Source: CBDAPE01 sp965198325 (lineage in GTDB: Bacteria > Pseudomonadota > Alphaproteobacteria > UBA828 > JAPUJA01). From it: a stretch of 64,000 nt of DNA. The stretch lies in contig CBDAPE010000018.1 of NCBI GenBank assembly GCA_965198325.1, positions 62,001 to 126,000 of the forward strand, read 5' to 3'. A program made the position numbers and the translations under genes. Below are positions 31,992 to 42,408 of this stretch, piece by piece. The notes beneath the pieces are model-generated. The model was not told where the DNA came from. It ran no database searches and worked only from the letters and a program-made list of their open reading frames with translations. Every line of letters starts with the position of its first letter. Position 1 is the first letter of the stretch.

Positions 31992-32907
31992 CCGGCGCTT
32001 CCACCGGCCTATTGGAAGTCTTCGGGTGCTGGCGCTGATTTGCGTCTTGGCGTTGTGCGCCTGCCAGCCGCTTCCCCGTCCGTTCCAGGGCGACGTGAAT
32101 CTCGAGACCGCGGACAGCTTGCTCGCGCCCGGGCCCCATAGCGGCGTGCTCATCAAGCTGGCGAGCGGCACGGTGATACCCGTGGCCGTCAAGCTGCGCG
32201 ATGCCGTCGCTGAAGCCCTGCAGGAACGCGACGTTCCCGCTTTTACCCGGAGTTCCAATCTGACCAGCTATGTCCTGATCTGCCATATTCCCGCACTGAA
32301 ATCCGAGGATGGCGCAGTGACCGAGCTGACGCTTCACTGGACCCTCAAAAACGCCAAAGGCAAGCTCCTGGATTCCTTCATCCAGACGCGTGTCATGTCG
32401 GTCTCCGAATGGCTCGATTCCTCGCCGGACACCCTGGCGATGTTCGCGGGTCTGGTGGCCGATCGGGTCGCAATCAAGCTCGGTACGATCGCCGGTCTTG
32501 AGCCTACCCGACCCCTCGACGCCGGTGCAGGCGCTTGGGCCACTATTTTCATAGCGCCTGTCGCGGGCGCACCGGGCGATGGCGGGCAGGCCCTTTTGCT
32601 TGCCATGCAAAGCCGGCTCAGCGTGGCCCAGGTCCGACTCGCCGCGCAACCGGGCGGAACGGCTCTGATCCTGCAGGGCGAGGTCGCAACCCGCGACATT
32701 ACCTCGTCCGTCCAGCAACTCGATGTCGTCTGGCGATTGCTCGACGCGAAAGGCGAGGAGATCGGCACGGTCACTCAATCGGGCGACGTGCCGCGCGAGG
32801 TGCTGGCCGGGTCAAGGGGACCTCTGGCGACGACGATCGCCGATTACGGCGCCGCGGGTATTCTCGATTTGCTGCGCCAGGTGCACGACTCGGGCAAACC
32901 GGACTAA
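31981..32907 (+). CDS. predicted lipoprotein, unknown function
   Basis: A 308-residue protein with a GTG start, a basic N-terminus, a hydrophobic stretch and a lipobox L-C-A-C with Cys28 as lipidation site. The mature part shows two similar halves of beta-rich sequence (VKLRDAVAEALQERDVPAFT and onward), reminiscent of envelope lipoproteins, but I do not recognise a family. It follows pgeF after 70 nt and precedes prs. Codon use is like its neighbours. Confidence 0.75.
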   Translation: MFSSRRFHRPIGSLRVLALICVLALCACQPLPRPFQGDVNLETADSLLAPGPHSGVLIKLASGTVIPVAVKLRDAVAEALQERDVPAFTRSSNLTSYVLICHIPALKSEDGAVTELTLHWTLKNAKGKLLDSFIQTRVMSVSEWLDSSPDTLAMFAGLVADRVAIKLGTIAGLEPTRPLDAGAGAWATIFIAPVAGAPGDGGQALLLAMQSRLSVAQVRLAAQPGGTALILQGEVATRDITSSVQQLDVVWRLLDAKGEEIGTVTQSGDVPREVLAGSRGPLATTIADYGAAGILDLLRQVHDSGKPD

Positions 32908-33042
32908 CGCCGGAACACGATTGCAACGTCGTTTACAGACGGCGGAGGGGTTGCTAGATTTCGCCGCGATCATGGTGAGGGCCGGGCAACCGTTTGGCAA
33001 TGCCGGTCCACTCGCAGATCGGCCGCAAAGGACCGCAGTATC

Positions 33043-33975
33043 ATGAAACTGGTGGCGGGCAACAGCAACCGGCCTCTCGCCGAAGCGATCGCGACGACTC
33101 TGAATCTGCCTCTGACGAAAGCGAGCATCCGCCGCTTTTCGGACATGGAGGTGTTCGTCGAAATTCACGAGAACGTGCGGGGCGAAGACGTCTTCCTGAT
33201 CCAGTCGACGTCCTACCCGGCGAACGACAATTTGATGGAACTGCTGGTTTGTCTCGATGCGCTCAAGCGCGCCTCGGCGCGACGGATCACGGCGGTGATC
33301 CCCTATTTCGGCTACGCCCGCCAAGATCGTAAACCCGGTCCCCGGACGCCAATTTCGGCCAAGCTCGTGGCCAACCTGATCACGGCGGCAGGCGCCAACC
33401 GGGTTCTGACCATGGACTTGCATGCGGGCCAGATCCAAGGCTTTTTCGATATCCCGGTCGACAACCTCTATACGGCGCCGGTTATCGTCAAGGAAATCGA
33501 AGACAACCTCAACGGCGAGGATTTGATGATCGTCTCGCCCGACGTCGGCGGCGTGGTGCGGGCGCGCGCCATCGCGAAACGGCTCGACGCCGATCTTGCG
33601 ATCGTCGACAAGCGGCGCGAGCGTGCCGGTGTCTCCGAGGTCATGAATATCATCGGCGACGTGACCGACCGGCGCTGCATTTTGGTCGACGACATCGTCG
33701 ATTCGGCCGGCACGCTATGTAACGCGGCCCAGCGGCTCAGGGATGACGGCGCCGCATCGGTCATGGCCTATGTCGCCCACGGCGTGCTTTCGGGTGGCGC
33801 GGCTGCACGCGTTGCGTCGAGTGCGCTGGAGCGGCTGGTGGTAACGGACAGTATCCAGATGACCGAGGCCGTGCGCGTGGCCGAGAACATCCACACGCTC
33901 TCGATCGCCGAGCTGATGGGTGAGGCAATGCAGCGCATTAGCGAGGAAAGCTCTGTTTCGAGCTTGTTCGACTGA
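33043..33975 (+). CDS. prs: ribose-phosphate pyrophosphokinase
   Basis: A 310-residue PRPP synthetase that converts ribose 5-phosphate and ATP to PRPP for nucleotide, His and Trp synthesis. Full-length and class I: RFSDMEVFVEIHENVRGEDVF, YFGYARQDRKPGPRTPISAKL (flexible loop), TMDLHAGQIQGFF and the PRPP-binding loop LVDDIVDSAGTL are all intact. It stands 87 nt before rplY, the order prs-rplY-pth-ychF being conserved in alphaproteobacteria. Confidence 0.97.
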   Translation: MKLVAGNSNRPLAEAIATTLNLPLTKASIRRFSDMEVFVEIHENVRGEDVFLIQSTSYPANDNLMELLVCLDALKRASARRITAVIPYFGYARQDRKPGPRTPISAKLVANLITAAGANRVLTMDLHAGQIQGFFDIPVDNLYTAPVIVKEIEDNLNGEDLMIVSPDVGGVVRARAIAKRLDADLAIVDKRRERAGVSEVMNIIGDVTDRRCILVDDIVDSAGTLCNAAQRLRDDGAASVMAYVAHGVLSGGAAARVASSALERLVVTDSIQMTEAVRVAENIHTLSIAELMGEAMQRISEESSVSSLFD

Positions 33976-34061
33976 CCCTTTTTCTGGCATAAACACGCCG
34001 CGTACACGCCGGTGTCGACACCCTTGGAGGCCGCTCCGGCAGATTACCCAAGGAGAGAACC

Positions 34062-34757
34062 ATGGTCGAAGTATCGACGATAGGCGCCCACGGGCGCGAC
34101 GGGGTCGGGAAAGGGGCCGCCCGTTCACTGCGCCGGGAGGGCCGTGTGCCCGCCGTGATCTATGGCGCCAAGGCCGCCCCCCTTCCGATCACGCTCGAAT
34201 CGCGCGAGATTGGGCGCGAGATCAGTCGTGCAGGATTCTTCACGCGGCTCTACGACATCGAAATTGAGGGCGAAACGCACCGGGTACTACCCCGCGACGT
34301 GCAGTTCCACCCGATCACCGACCAACCGCTGCATATCGATTTTCTACGCTTGGTTGCGGGCGCGAAGCTCAACGTCAACGTCGCCTGCCATTTCACCGAC
34401 GACGAAGAGTGCCCCGGCCTGAAGCGCGGCGGCGTACTCAACGTGGTGCGCCACGAGGTCGAGCTGCTCTGCCCCATCGAGGCGATTCCAAACGAGATCG
34501 TCTTCAGCCTCAAGGATCTCGATATCGGCGACACGATCCACATCAGCGCCGCCAGCCTGCCTGAAGGGGTAACGCCGACGATTACCGACCGGGACTTCAC
34601 GGTCGCCACCATTGCGTCGCCGACCATCATTGAAGAGCCCGAGGAAGAGGAAGAAGAACTCGAGGAAGGCGAGGAAGGTCTCGAAGGAATCGAGGGCGAG
34701 GAAGGCGCGGAGGAAGGCGCGAGCGAAGACGAAACCGGGGGCGCGGACGAGGATTAG
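34062..34757 (+). CDS. rplY: 50S ribosomal protein L25/general stress protein Ctc
   Basis: A 231-residue long-form L25. The N-terminal 5S-rRNA-binding domain has GKGAARSLRREGRVPAVIYG and RDVQFHPITDQPLHIDFLRL. The TL5-like C-terminal domain ends in a low-complexity acidic tail of mostly Glu and Gly (from about residue 190), often seen in this class. AAGGAG precedes the start. pth follows 26 nt later. Confidence 0.96.
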   Translation: MVEVSTIGAHGRDGVGKGAARSLRREGRVPAVIYGAKAAPLPITLESREIGREISRAGFFTRLYDIEIEGETHRVLPRDVQFHPITDQPLHIDFLRLVAGAKLNVNVACHFTDDEECPGLKRGGVLNVVRHEVELLCPIEAIPNEIVFSLKDLDIGDTIHISAASLPEGVTPTITDRDFTVATIASPTIIEEPEEEEEELEEGEEGLEGIEGEEGAEEGASEDETGGADED

Positions 34758-34783
34758 CGCCGGTACGGGCGGGCGCGCGGGCC

Positions 34784-35413
34784 ATGCTGCTTTTCGTCGG
34801 CCTCGGCAACCCGGGCCCCGACCACGCGGGCCATCGTCACAATATCGGATACCGGGCAGTCGAGGCGATCGCGGCGCGGCACGGGTTTGCCGAATTCAAG
34901 GCACGCGCGCGCCTGTCGGGCGCGATTGCGGAAGGCCGGCTCGGCGACGAGAAGGTCCTGCTGCTCGAGCCTGCCACCTACATGAACGAGTCGGGACGCG
35001 CGGTCGGCGCAACCATGCGGTTCTTCAAGATCCCGCTCACCGACATCGTCGTTTTCCACGACGAGCTTGATCTCGCGCCGGGCAAGCTGCGGATCAAGGT
35101 CAACGGCGGTAACGCAGGCCATCACGGCCTCGATTCGATCGACGCCCATATCGGCAAGGCCTACCGGCGTGCCCGGATTGGGATCGGTCATCCGGGGGAC
35201 AAGGCTCTCGTGACACCCTATGTCTTGAGCAATTTCTTCAAGACGGATATGGCGTGGCTCGACCGCCTGTTGCCTGCCATCGCCGATGCCGCACCGTTGC
35301 TGGCGGACGGCGGCGATAACGCCTTCATGACCCGCGTCGCGCTGCTCGCCCAACCGCCCGAACCGGAGAAACCCACTGGCGATGCCGGCGACGAGACCGG
35401 CGATGGGGCTTAG
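34784..35413 (+). CDS. pth: peptidyl-tRNA hydrolase
   Basis: A 209-residue Pth that frees stalled tRNAs by cleaving peptidyl-tRNA. The active-site set N9 and H19 (GLGNPGPDHAGHRHNIGY) and the D of FHDELDLAPGKLR are present, along with NGGNAGHHGLDSI. The last 15 or so residues are a non-conserved acidic tail. The 3' end overlaps the ychF start by 11 nt. Confidence 0.97.
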   Translation: MLLFVGLGNPGPDHAGHRHNIGYRAVEAIAARHGFAEFKARARLSGAIAEGRLGDEKVLLLEPATYMNESGRAVGATMRFFKIPLTDIVVFHDELDLAPGKLRIKVNGGNAGHHGLDSIDAHIGKAYRRARIGIGHPGDKALVTPYVLSNFFKTDMAWLDRLLPAIADAAPLLADGGDNAFMTRVALLAQPPEPEKPTGDAGDETGDGA

Positions 35414-36500
35414 ATGCGGCATCGTCGGCCTGCCCAATGTGGGTAAGTCGAGCCTGTTCAACGCCATGACGCTCGGCATCGGAGCCGAGACGGCGAACTA
35501 CCCTTTCTGCACCATCGAACCCAATGTGGGCCGGGTGACGGTTCCGGACACGCGCCTCGATCGTGTCACCGACCTCGTCCGGTCCGCTTCGATTGTGCCG
35601 ACCTGGCTCGAATTCGTCGATATCGCCGGCCTCGTGAAGGGCGCCGCCGAGGGCCAGGGACTCGGCAACAAATTTCTCGGCCATATTCGCGAGGTCGATG
35701 CCGTCGTCCATCTGCTGCGCTGTTTCGAGTCCGGCGAGGTTAGTCATGTCGAGGGCTCGGTCGATCCCGTGCGCGACGCCCAGCTGGTCGAGACCGAGCT
35801 CATGCTGGCGGATCTGGAAAGCCTCGAGCGGCGTCATGAGACCGCGATCAAGAAGGCGCGCGGCAACGACACGGAGGCGATCGCACAGGTCTCGCTGATG
35901 GGACGGGCGCTTGACGCCTTGCGTGACGGCAAGCCGGCGCGGTTTGCCGAACGGGCGGCCGACGAGGAGGATGCGTTCCGCCAGCTCCACCTGCTGACTG
36001 CCACGCCCGTGCTCTATGTCGCCAATGTCGACGAAGACGCCGCTGCCACCGGCAATGCGTATTCCGACGCCGTTGCCGCCATCGCGGCGGAGCAGGGAAA
36101 CGAGGCGGTCGTGGTCTCCACTGCGATCGAGGCGGAAATCGCTCAGCTCGACGCCGACGCCCGCGAAGAGTTCCTGGCGGAACTGGGCCTCGAGGAGCTG
36201 GGACTCGCCCGCGTGATCCGCGCCGCCTACCGGCTGCTCGATCTGATCACCTTCTTCACCGCCGGCCCCAACGAGGCCCGCGCCTGGACGGTTCCGCGGG
36301 GCACACCGGCCTCCCGAGCGGCCGGAGGCATCCACAGCGATTTCGAGAGGGGCTTTATCTGCGCCGAGACGATCGCCTACGATGACTATGTGGCAAAAGG
36401 CGGTGAAACGGGTGCCAAGTATGCCGGCAAGATGCGCCAGGAAGGCCGGGACTACGTCGTCCAGGACGGCGACGTCATCCTGTTCCGCTTCAACGTCTAG
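35403..36500 (+). CDS. ychF: redox-regulated ATPase YchF (OLA1 family)
   Basis: A 365-residue Obg-like ATPase. The P-loop GIVGLPNVGKSSLFNAMT is followed by NYPFCTIEPNVG, the DxAG motif in FVDIAGLVKGAAEGQGLGNKFL, and a C-terminal TGS domain ending in DYVVQDGDVILFRFNV. The Q/L replacement for the catalytic residue of classical G proteins is as expected for this family. It overlaps pth, so they are cotranscribed. Confidence 0.96.
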   Translation: MGLRCGIVGLPNVGKSSLFNAMTLGIGAETANYPFCTIEPNVGRVTVPDTRLDRVTDLVRSASIVPTWLEFVDIAGLVKGAAEGQGLGNKFLGHIREVDAVVHLLRCFESGEVSHVEGSVDPVRDAQLVETELMLADLESLERRHETAIKKARGNDTEAIAQVSLMGRALDALRDGKPARFAERAADEEDAFRQLHLLTATPVLYVANVDEDAAATGNAYSDAVAAIAAEQGNEAVVVSTAIEAEIAQLDADAREEFLAELGLEELGLARVIRAAYRLLDLITFFTAGPNEARAWTVPRGTPASRAAGGIHSDFERGFICAETIAYDDYVAKGGETGAKYAGKMRQEGRDYVVQDGDVILFRFNV

Positions 36501-36527
36501 GCGTACTCGACAGAGGGAGGCACAGTC

Positions 36528-37196
36528 ATGGGAAGCACCATCGAGCTGATCGCCGACGATGAACGCCGCTTCGCGGCGTATCTCGCGGAACCCGACGGTC
36601 CGCCGCGCGCCGGCCTGGTCGTGATCCAGGAAATCTTCGGCGTGACCGGCCACATCCGCGAGCTCTGCACGGGCTTTGCGGCCGACGGCTACCTGGCCAT
36701 CGCGCCGTCGCTGTTCGACCGGCTCGAGGAGCAGGTCGAGCTGGATTATGACGAAGACTCCGTCGCCCGGGGGCGCGAACTCAGGACCACGCTGGGCTGG
36801 CAGGCGCCGCTCAGGGACATCGCGGCCGCACGGGCACGAATCGCTCATGCCGGCAAAACTGGCATCATCGGCTATTGCTGGGGCGGCTCGCTCGCCTTCC
36901 TCGCCGCCTGCCGACTGGCGCTGTTCGATGGCGCTGTCGGCTATTATGGCGGCCAGATCGCTCAGTTCGCCGACGAGCAACCCCGCTGCCCGCTGATGCT
37001 CAATTTCGGCGAGACCGACCCCGTCATTCCACCGGACGACGTCGCCCACATCAAGGCCTCCAGGTCCGAGGCAACAATCCATCTCTATCCCGCCGGCCAC
37101 GGCTTCAATTGCGACCAGCGAGCCGATTACGACCCCGAGAGCGCGGCCCTCGCCCGGACCCGTACGCTCGATTTCTTCGCGACGCACCTCGGCTGA
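36528..37196 (+). CDS. dienelactone hydrolase family protein
   Basis: A 222-residue alpha/beta hydrolase. The catalytic triad is C117 (GYCWGG), D164 (GETDPVIP) and H191 (PAGHGFNC), with the oxyanion region VVIQEIFGVTGHIREL. Dienelactone hydrolases open the lactone in chlorocatechol breakdown, but many homologues serve other unknown roles. No aromatic pathway genes are adjacent. It lies 27 nt after ychF and 13 nt before mtnP. Confidence 0.9.
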   Translation: MGSTIELIADDERRFAAYLAEPDGPPRAGLVVIQEIFGVTGHIRELCTGFAADGYLAIAPSLFDRLEEQVELDYDEDSVARGRELRTTLGWQAPLRDIAAARARIAHAGKTGIIGYCWGGSLAFLAACRLALFDGAVGYYGGQIAQFADEQPRCPLMLNFGETDPVIPPDDVAHIKASRSEATIHLYPAGHGFNCDQRADYDPESAALARTRTLDFFATHLG

Positions 37197-37209
37197 CGGA
37201 GACGACGCC

Positions 37210-38103
<894 letters not shown>

Positions 38104-38190
38104 ATCCGCTTAATTTTGCCTGCCGAGCCGCTACCATGGCGGGCGAACAGCAAATCGTCGCCCCCGGGGTGAAACACAGGGAAGAGCGTC

Positions 38191-39357
38191 ATGAACGAGA
38201 CAACGTCAGCCGAGATTATCGTCGTGGGCGCGGGCATCGCGGGTTCCGGCGCGGCCTTCGCATTGGCCGAGCGGGGCCACGCGGTGACGCTTCTCGAGCG
38301 CGAGTTCCCCGCTTCGGGTCCGACCGGCAAGTCCTCGGCATTGTGCCATGTGTTCTATCTCATGCCCGAACTCCAGCTCCTCGCCAAGAGGGGCATCGAA
38401 ATTCTCAAAACCATCTCCGAGAAAACCGGCGAAAGCGCGGGCTGGAACCAGATCGGCGATTTGTGGTGCTGCGGCGAGAATAATGCGGCCGAGTTCCGCA
38501 GGGCCGTGGAGCAGATCAAGGGCCTGGGCTGCGAGATCGAGGCGTTGCCTGCCGGCGAGCTTCCTGCGCTCTGCCCCGACTTCAACTTCGACGGCGTCGA
38601 GATGGCGGTCTGGGAGCCCACCTGCGGCTATGCGGATTCCTACAGTGCAGCGAACGCGTTGGTCAAAGGCGCGAAGGACCGGGGCTGCACGGTGCGGCAG
38701 AATACTATCGCCACGTCCCTGCTCGCCGGGGCCGGCAAAATCAAGGGGGTCGAGACCAACGCGGGCGAGACGATCCGTGCCGATAAAGTTCTTCTCGCCG
38801 CCGGCGTCTGGACCAAGCCGCTTCTTGCCCAGGTCGGCGTCGACCTGCCCATCTTCATCGAGCGCCACCCCATGGCCGTGCTCGACGCGCCGAATTATGC
38901 GCGCCGCATCATGCCGGTCTGCTGGGTCGACGACGTGCAGATGAACTACGGCCGGCCTGACGGCAACAGCGCCATCCTGCTGGGCACCTGGTCGGGCGGC
39001 GGCACGGGCATCCGCCACGACGAGGCGGGCCGGGAAGAGCAGATAACCGACCCCGGCGTCTACCGCGAGGGTGTCGAGATCGACGAGGCGGTCTCGATCC
39101 TCGAGACCTTCCTGCCGCGCATTCCAGCGCTCGAGCAATGCGGCATCCGCCCGGGCTATGCCGGGCTCTACGACATGAGCCCCGACGACAATCCGATAAT
39201 CGACGCGGTCCCCGGCACCGACGGGCTGTTCGTGATTTGCGGCTCCTCGGGTCACGGCTTCAAGATGGGTGCCGGCGTCGGCGAGGCGGCGGCCCTGATG
39301 GCCATGGGCGAAAAGGCCGAGATGCTCGCCCCCTTCAATATCGCGCGCATCCTGTAG
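38191..39357 (+). CDS. FAD-dependent oxidoreductase, DAO/sarcosine-oxidase-like, copy 1
   Basis: A 388-residue flavoprotein. The FAD-binding Rossmann motif is IIVVGAGIAGSGAAFALAERGH. A DAO domain follows, with GGVW-like AAGVWTKPLLAQVG and C-terminal GLFVICGSSGHGFKMGAGVGEAAA. Such enzymes oxidise N-methyl or amino acids (sarcosine, dimethylglycine, D-amino acids, glycine). The substrate here is unknown. A close paralogue lies 3 kb downstream, including part of the 5' leader. Of interest with the glycine-sensing monooxygenase 30 kb away, but no direct link is shown. Confidence 0.88.
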   Translation: MNETTSAEIIVVGAGIAGSGAAFALAERGHAVTLLEREFPASGPTGKSSALCHVFYLMPELQLLAKRGIEILKTISEKTGESAGWNQIGDLWCCGENNAAEFRRAVEQIKGLGCEIEALPAGELPALCPDFNFDGVEMAVWEPTCGYADSYSAANALVKGAKDRGCTVRQNTIATSLLAGAGKIKGVETNAGETIRADKVLLAAGVWTKPLLAQVGVDLPIFIERHPMAVLDAPNYARRIMPVCWVDDVQMNYGRPDGNSAILLGTWSGGGTGIRHDEAGREEQITDPGVYREGVEIDEAVSILETFLPRIPALEQCGIRPGYAGLYDMSPDDNPIIDAVPGTDGLFVICGSSGHGFKMGAGVGEAAALMAMGEKAEMLAPFNIARIL

Positions 39358-39418
39358 CGTCCGATGAAGCGACTCCGATTCGAATCGCCTGACCGATGAC
39401 GGCCCCGGTCCCGCCAGC

Positions 39419-40339
39419 GTGCCGGCCCGAGAACGGCCGCGAACCCCGTGTCAAGCCATCCCCGCGTTCGAGGACCAGTCCGTGGCCCAGCCGTTCAGCC
39501 TCATCGATCTGATCCCCGAGGTCGGCCGGATCAACATCGTCGATATCGGCGCAATGTCGCTGGGGTCCGGCACAGAGCCCTACGCGTCGTTGCTGCGCGC
39601 GAACAAGGCGCGGGTCATCGGCTTCGAACCCGACCCGGAACAGTGCGAGCGGCTCAACCAGTTGCACGGCGAGCCGCACAGGTTCTATCCCGATCTCATC
39701 GGCGATGGAGCGGATGCCACCTTCTACGAGACGAACTGGGCCGCCACAGGCTCGCTCTACCCACCGAATCAGGCGTTGCTCGAGAAGTTCCAGAATCTCC
39801 ATGAATTGACGACCCTGCGGAAGACCCATCCCGTCAAGACCCGCCGGCTCGACGACATCGACGCCGTCGGCGACGTCGATTTCATCAAGATCGATGTTCA
39901 GGGTTCGGAGCTGAACGTCTTCAAGGGCGCCTCGAAGGCCCTGGCTTCGGCCACGCTGGTTCAGACCGAGGTCGAATTCGTGGAACTCTATGTCGGTCAG
40001 CCGCTCTTTGCCGACGTCGACGGCGCCATGCGCGCGGCCGGCTTTCAATTCCATACCTTCAACGGATTCGGGATGCGCAGTTTCAAGCCCATGCTCGTCG
40101 GCAACGACAAGAACCGCGGGCTGCGCCAGTTCCTGTGGTCGGACGCGATCTACGTCCGGGACTTCCTGCGGCTCGAGTCGCTGGCGGCGGAAAAGCTGCC
40201 CAAGCTGGCGGTGCTGCTTCACGATCTGGTCGGCTCGTTCGATCTCTGTCTGGTCGTCTTGACCGAGATCGACCGGCGAAACGGCGGATCGCTCGCCGCC
40301 TCGTATGTCGAGCGACTGTCCGCGCAAGACCCCGCTTAG
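39419..40339 (+). CDS. FkbM-family methyltransferase
   Basis: A 306-residue SAM-dependent methyltransferase. Motif I is NIVDIGAMSLGSGTEPYASLL, then RVIGFEPDPEQCERL and DFIKIDVQGSELNVFKGASKAL, the classic FkbM pattern. These enzymes O-methylate sugars or polyketides. The first 20 residues after the GTG at 39419 are poorly conserved in style, and a GTG at 39482 may be the real start. It is convergent with a second methyltransferase. Confidence 0.87.
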   Translation: MPARERPRTPCQAIPAFEDQSVAQPFSLIDLIPEVGRINIVDIGAMSLGSGTEPYASLLRANKARVIGFEPDPEQCERLNQLHGEPHRFYPDLIGDGADATFYETNWAATGSLYPPNQALLEKFQNLHELTTLRKTHPVKTRRLDDIDAVGDVDFIKIDVQGSELNVFKGASKALASATLVQTEVEFVELYVGQPLFADVDGAMRAAGFQFHTFNGFGMRSFKPMLVGNDKNRGLRQFLWSDAIYVRDFLRLESLAAEKLPKLAVLLHDLVGSFDLCLVVLTEIDRRNGGSLAASYVERLSAQDPA

Positions 40340-40371
40340 CCGGAGACCGCCCTGACGGGGACAGCGGCCGG

Positions 40372-40929
40372 TCAGGACGCCGGTGCCGCCTGTAATCCCG
40401 GCTTGCGGGCTTCGACGTTCAGGCTGATGAGGTGGCCGTGGAAACGAAGGCTGCTCGCGTCTTCGAACAGACCGAATTCCTCCGCCCGGCGGATCGAAAT
40501 GAACCCGACGCCCGAGAGGAACGCCTGCAGGATTTCCCAGGTCAGGCCCGTCTTGTGGAAATAGTGCTCGTCCATCTGACCTCCAAACAGCATGCGCATG
40601 ATGTGGAAGCGTTCCTGCGCCTTGAGTTCCGGCAGCACGAACAGCCGGCACAACGTGTCCAGGTCTGGAACGCTTACGAAAAATGTGCCGGCGGGCTTCA
40701 GGACGCGGTGGATCTCCTTGAACGCCGCCGGAAGCTCGGCCCGGTAGCCCAGATGTTCGATCACATGGGAGGCGTAAACCGTCTCGAAGCTTCCGGCCCC
40801 GAACTGGCCGAGATCCGTTGTGCTTCCCACGGCATCGACATGGGGACCGGCCTGGATGTTCAGATTGAGCCAGCCGTCCCTGGCTTGCTTGCCGCCGATA
40901 TGGAGGTTGACTGCCGCTTGAGATGTCAT
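40372..40929 (-). CDS. class I SAM-dependent methyltransferase, 185 aa
   Basis: A small methyltransferase starting NLHIGGKQARDGWLNLNIQA, the pattern of a family associated with surface-polysaccharide loci, followed by VYASHVIEHLGYRAELPAAF and VLKPAGTFFVSVPDLDTL. I start at ATG 40929; the frame is open to 41094 but the added residues look random. It is convergent with the FkbM gene, 32 nt apart, and both lie between the two DAO-type paralogues. Confidence 0.82.
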   Translation of the reverse strand: MTSQAAVNLHIGGKQARDGWLNLNIQAGPHVDAVGSTTDLGQFGAGSFETVYASHVIEHLGYRAELPAAFKEIHRVLKPAGTFFVSVPDLDTLCRLFVLPELKAQERFHIMRMLFGGQMDEHYFHKTGLTWEILQAFLSGVGFISIRRAEEFGLFEDASSLRFHGHLISLNVEARKPGLQAAPAS

Positions 40930-41238
40930 TGGCTCGCTCAGGCTTGGCTGTGGGCAACTCTTCCAATTACCGGAAACATTTAGGCGCTTCGGAGCCCTAT
41001 CAACGGCTCGGTGCAATATTACGCTGAAATCCGGAGCTTGGAACCGCGCTCGGTTCGGCGGCAACGAATCGCCCGGCTCGCACGGAACGGCCATGTGCGA
41101 AATCCGGCGCTCACAGCCAAGCCTGGCGCCGGTGCCGGCCGGGAAACCTAATCACCTTCTCCTTGCCGCCCGGGCCGCTAAAATGGCGGGCGGAAGGCGA
41201 ATATCCACCGCTCGAGGCAGGGGACAAGGAAGAGCATC
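40930..41238. other. non-coding region containing a duplicated leader of the DAO-type genes
   Basis: No gene seen. The final 80 nt resemble the leader before the first DAO-type gene: CCGCTAAAATGGCGGGC near 41174 matches CCGCTACCATGGCGGGC near 38130, followed in both by a GGAAGAGCATC-like ribosome-binding region. The duplication therefore included the 5' control region. Confidence 0.6.
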
Positions 41239-42408
41239 ATGAGCAGGGCGACGTCAGCCGAGATCATTGTCGTCGGCGCAGGTATCGCGGGCTCGGGCGC
41301 CGCCTTCGCGCTGGCCGAGCGGGGCCACGATGTGGTGCTGCTCGAGCGTCAATTCCCGGCCTCGGGCCCGACCGGCCGATCCACCGCAGTGTGTGCCGTC
41401 TTCTACCTCGTGCCCGAACTCCAGCGTCTCGCCAAGCGGGGCATCGAGATTCTCAAGGCGATCCCGGAGATGACCGGCGAGAGCGCCGGCTGGAATCAGA
41501 TCGGCCACCTTTGGTGCTGCGGCGAAGCCGGCGCGACCGAGTTCCGGTCCACCGTAGAGCAGATCAGGGCCCTGGGCTGCGAGATCGAGGCGCTGCCGGT
41601 AAGCGAGTTGCCCCGGCTGTGCCCGGATTTCAACTTCGACGGCGTCGAGTTGGCCGTCTGGGAGCCCGCGTTCGGCGGCTATGCGGATTCCTACAGTGCA
41701 GCCAACGCCTTGGTCAAAGGCGCGAAGGACCGGGGCTGCACGGTGCGGCAGAATACTATCGCCACGTCCCTGCTCACCGGGGCCGGCAAAATCAAGGGGG
41801 TCGAGACCAACGCGGGCGAAACGATCCGTGCCGAGAGTGTGCTGCTCGCGGCTGGCGTCTGGACCAAGCCGCTGGTTGCGCAGGTTGGACTCGATCTGCC
41901 CATCTTCATCGAGCGCCACCCCATGGCGGTGCTCGACGCACCGAACTACGCGCGGCGCATCATGCCGGTCTGCTGGGTCGACGACCTGCTGATGAACTAC
42001 GGCCGGCCCGACGGCAACGGCGCCATCCTGCTGGGCATCTGGGCGGCAGGCGGCACGGGCATCCACCATGACGGGGCAGGCCATGAAGAGCAGGTTATCG
42101 ACCCCGACGACTACCGCGAAGGGATCGAGACCGATGAGGCGGTCGGTATCGTCGAGAGCTTCCTGCCGCGCATCCCGGCACTCGAGCGCTGCGGCATCCG
42201 CCCCGGCTATGCCGGGCTCTACGACATGAGCCCCGACGAGTTTCCGATCATCGACGCCGTGCCGGGCACCGAGGGTCTGTTCGTGATCTGCGGCTCGTCG
42301 GGCCACGGCTTCAAGATGGGCCCGGCCGTGGGTGAAGCAGCGGCACAGATGGTGGTCGATGCGATGCCCGAGGTGCTGGCGCCGTTCAATATCGCGCGGT
42401 TTCTCTAG
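41239..42408 (+). CDS. FAD-dependent oxidoreductase, DAO/sarcosine-oxidase-like, copy 2
   Basis: A 389-residue paralogue of the 38191-39357 product, with the same FAD motif (IIVVGAGIAGSGAAFALAERGH) and the same C-terminal GSSGHGFKMGP block. A 158-nt stretch (41677-41834) differs from the first copy at only about four bases, although other regions are more diverged. This points to recent duplication or gene conversion. Differences lie mostly in the N-terminal third and around residues 250-290, which may alter substrate. Substrate unknown. Confidence 0.88.
   Translation: MSRATSAEIIVVGAGIAGSGAAFALAERGHDVVLLERQFPASGPTGRSTAVCAVFYLVPELQRLAKRGIEILKAIPEMTGESAGWNQIGHLWCCGEAGATEFRSTVEQIRALGCEIEALPVSELPRLCPDFNFDGVELAVWEPAFGGYADSYSAANALVKGAKDRGCTVRQNTIATSLLTGAGKIKGVETNAGETIRAESVLLAAGVWTKPLVAQVGLDLPIFIERHPMAVLDAPNYARRIMPVCWVDDLLMNYGRPDGNGAILLGIWAAGGTGIHHDGAGHEEQVIDPDDYREGIETDEAVGIVESFLPRIPALERCGIRPGYAGLYDMSPDEFPIIDAVPGTEGLFVICGSSGHGFKMGPAVGEAAAQMVVDAMPEVLAPFNIARFL

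Noticed and set aside
39335..40966. 543-residue minus-strand frame across the FkbM gene
   Set aside because: It combines shadow sequence from two real genes in other frames.
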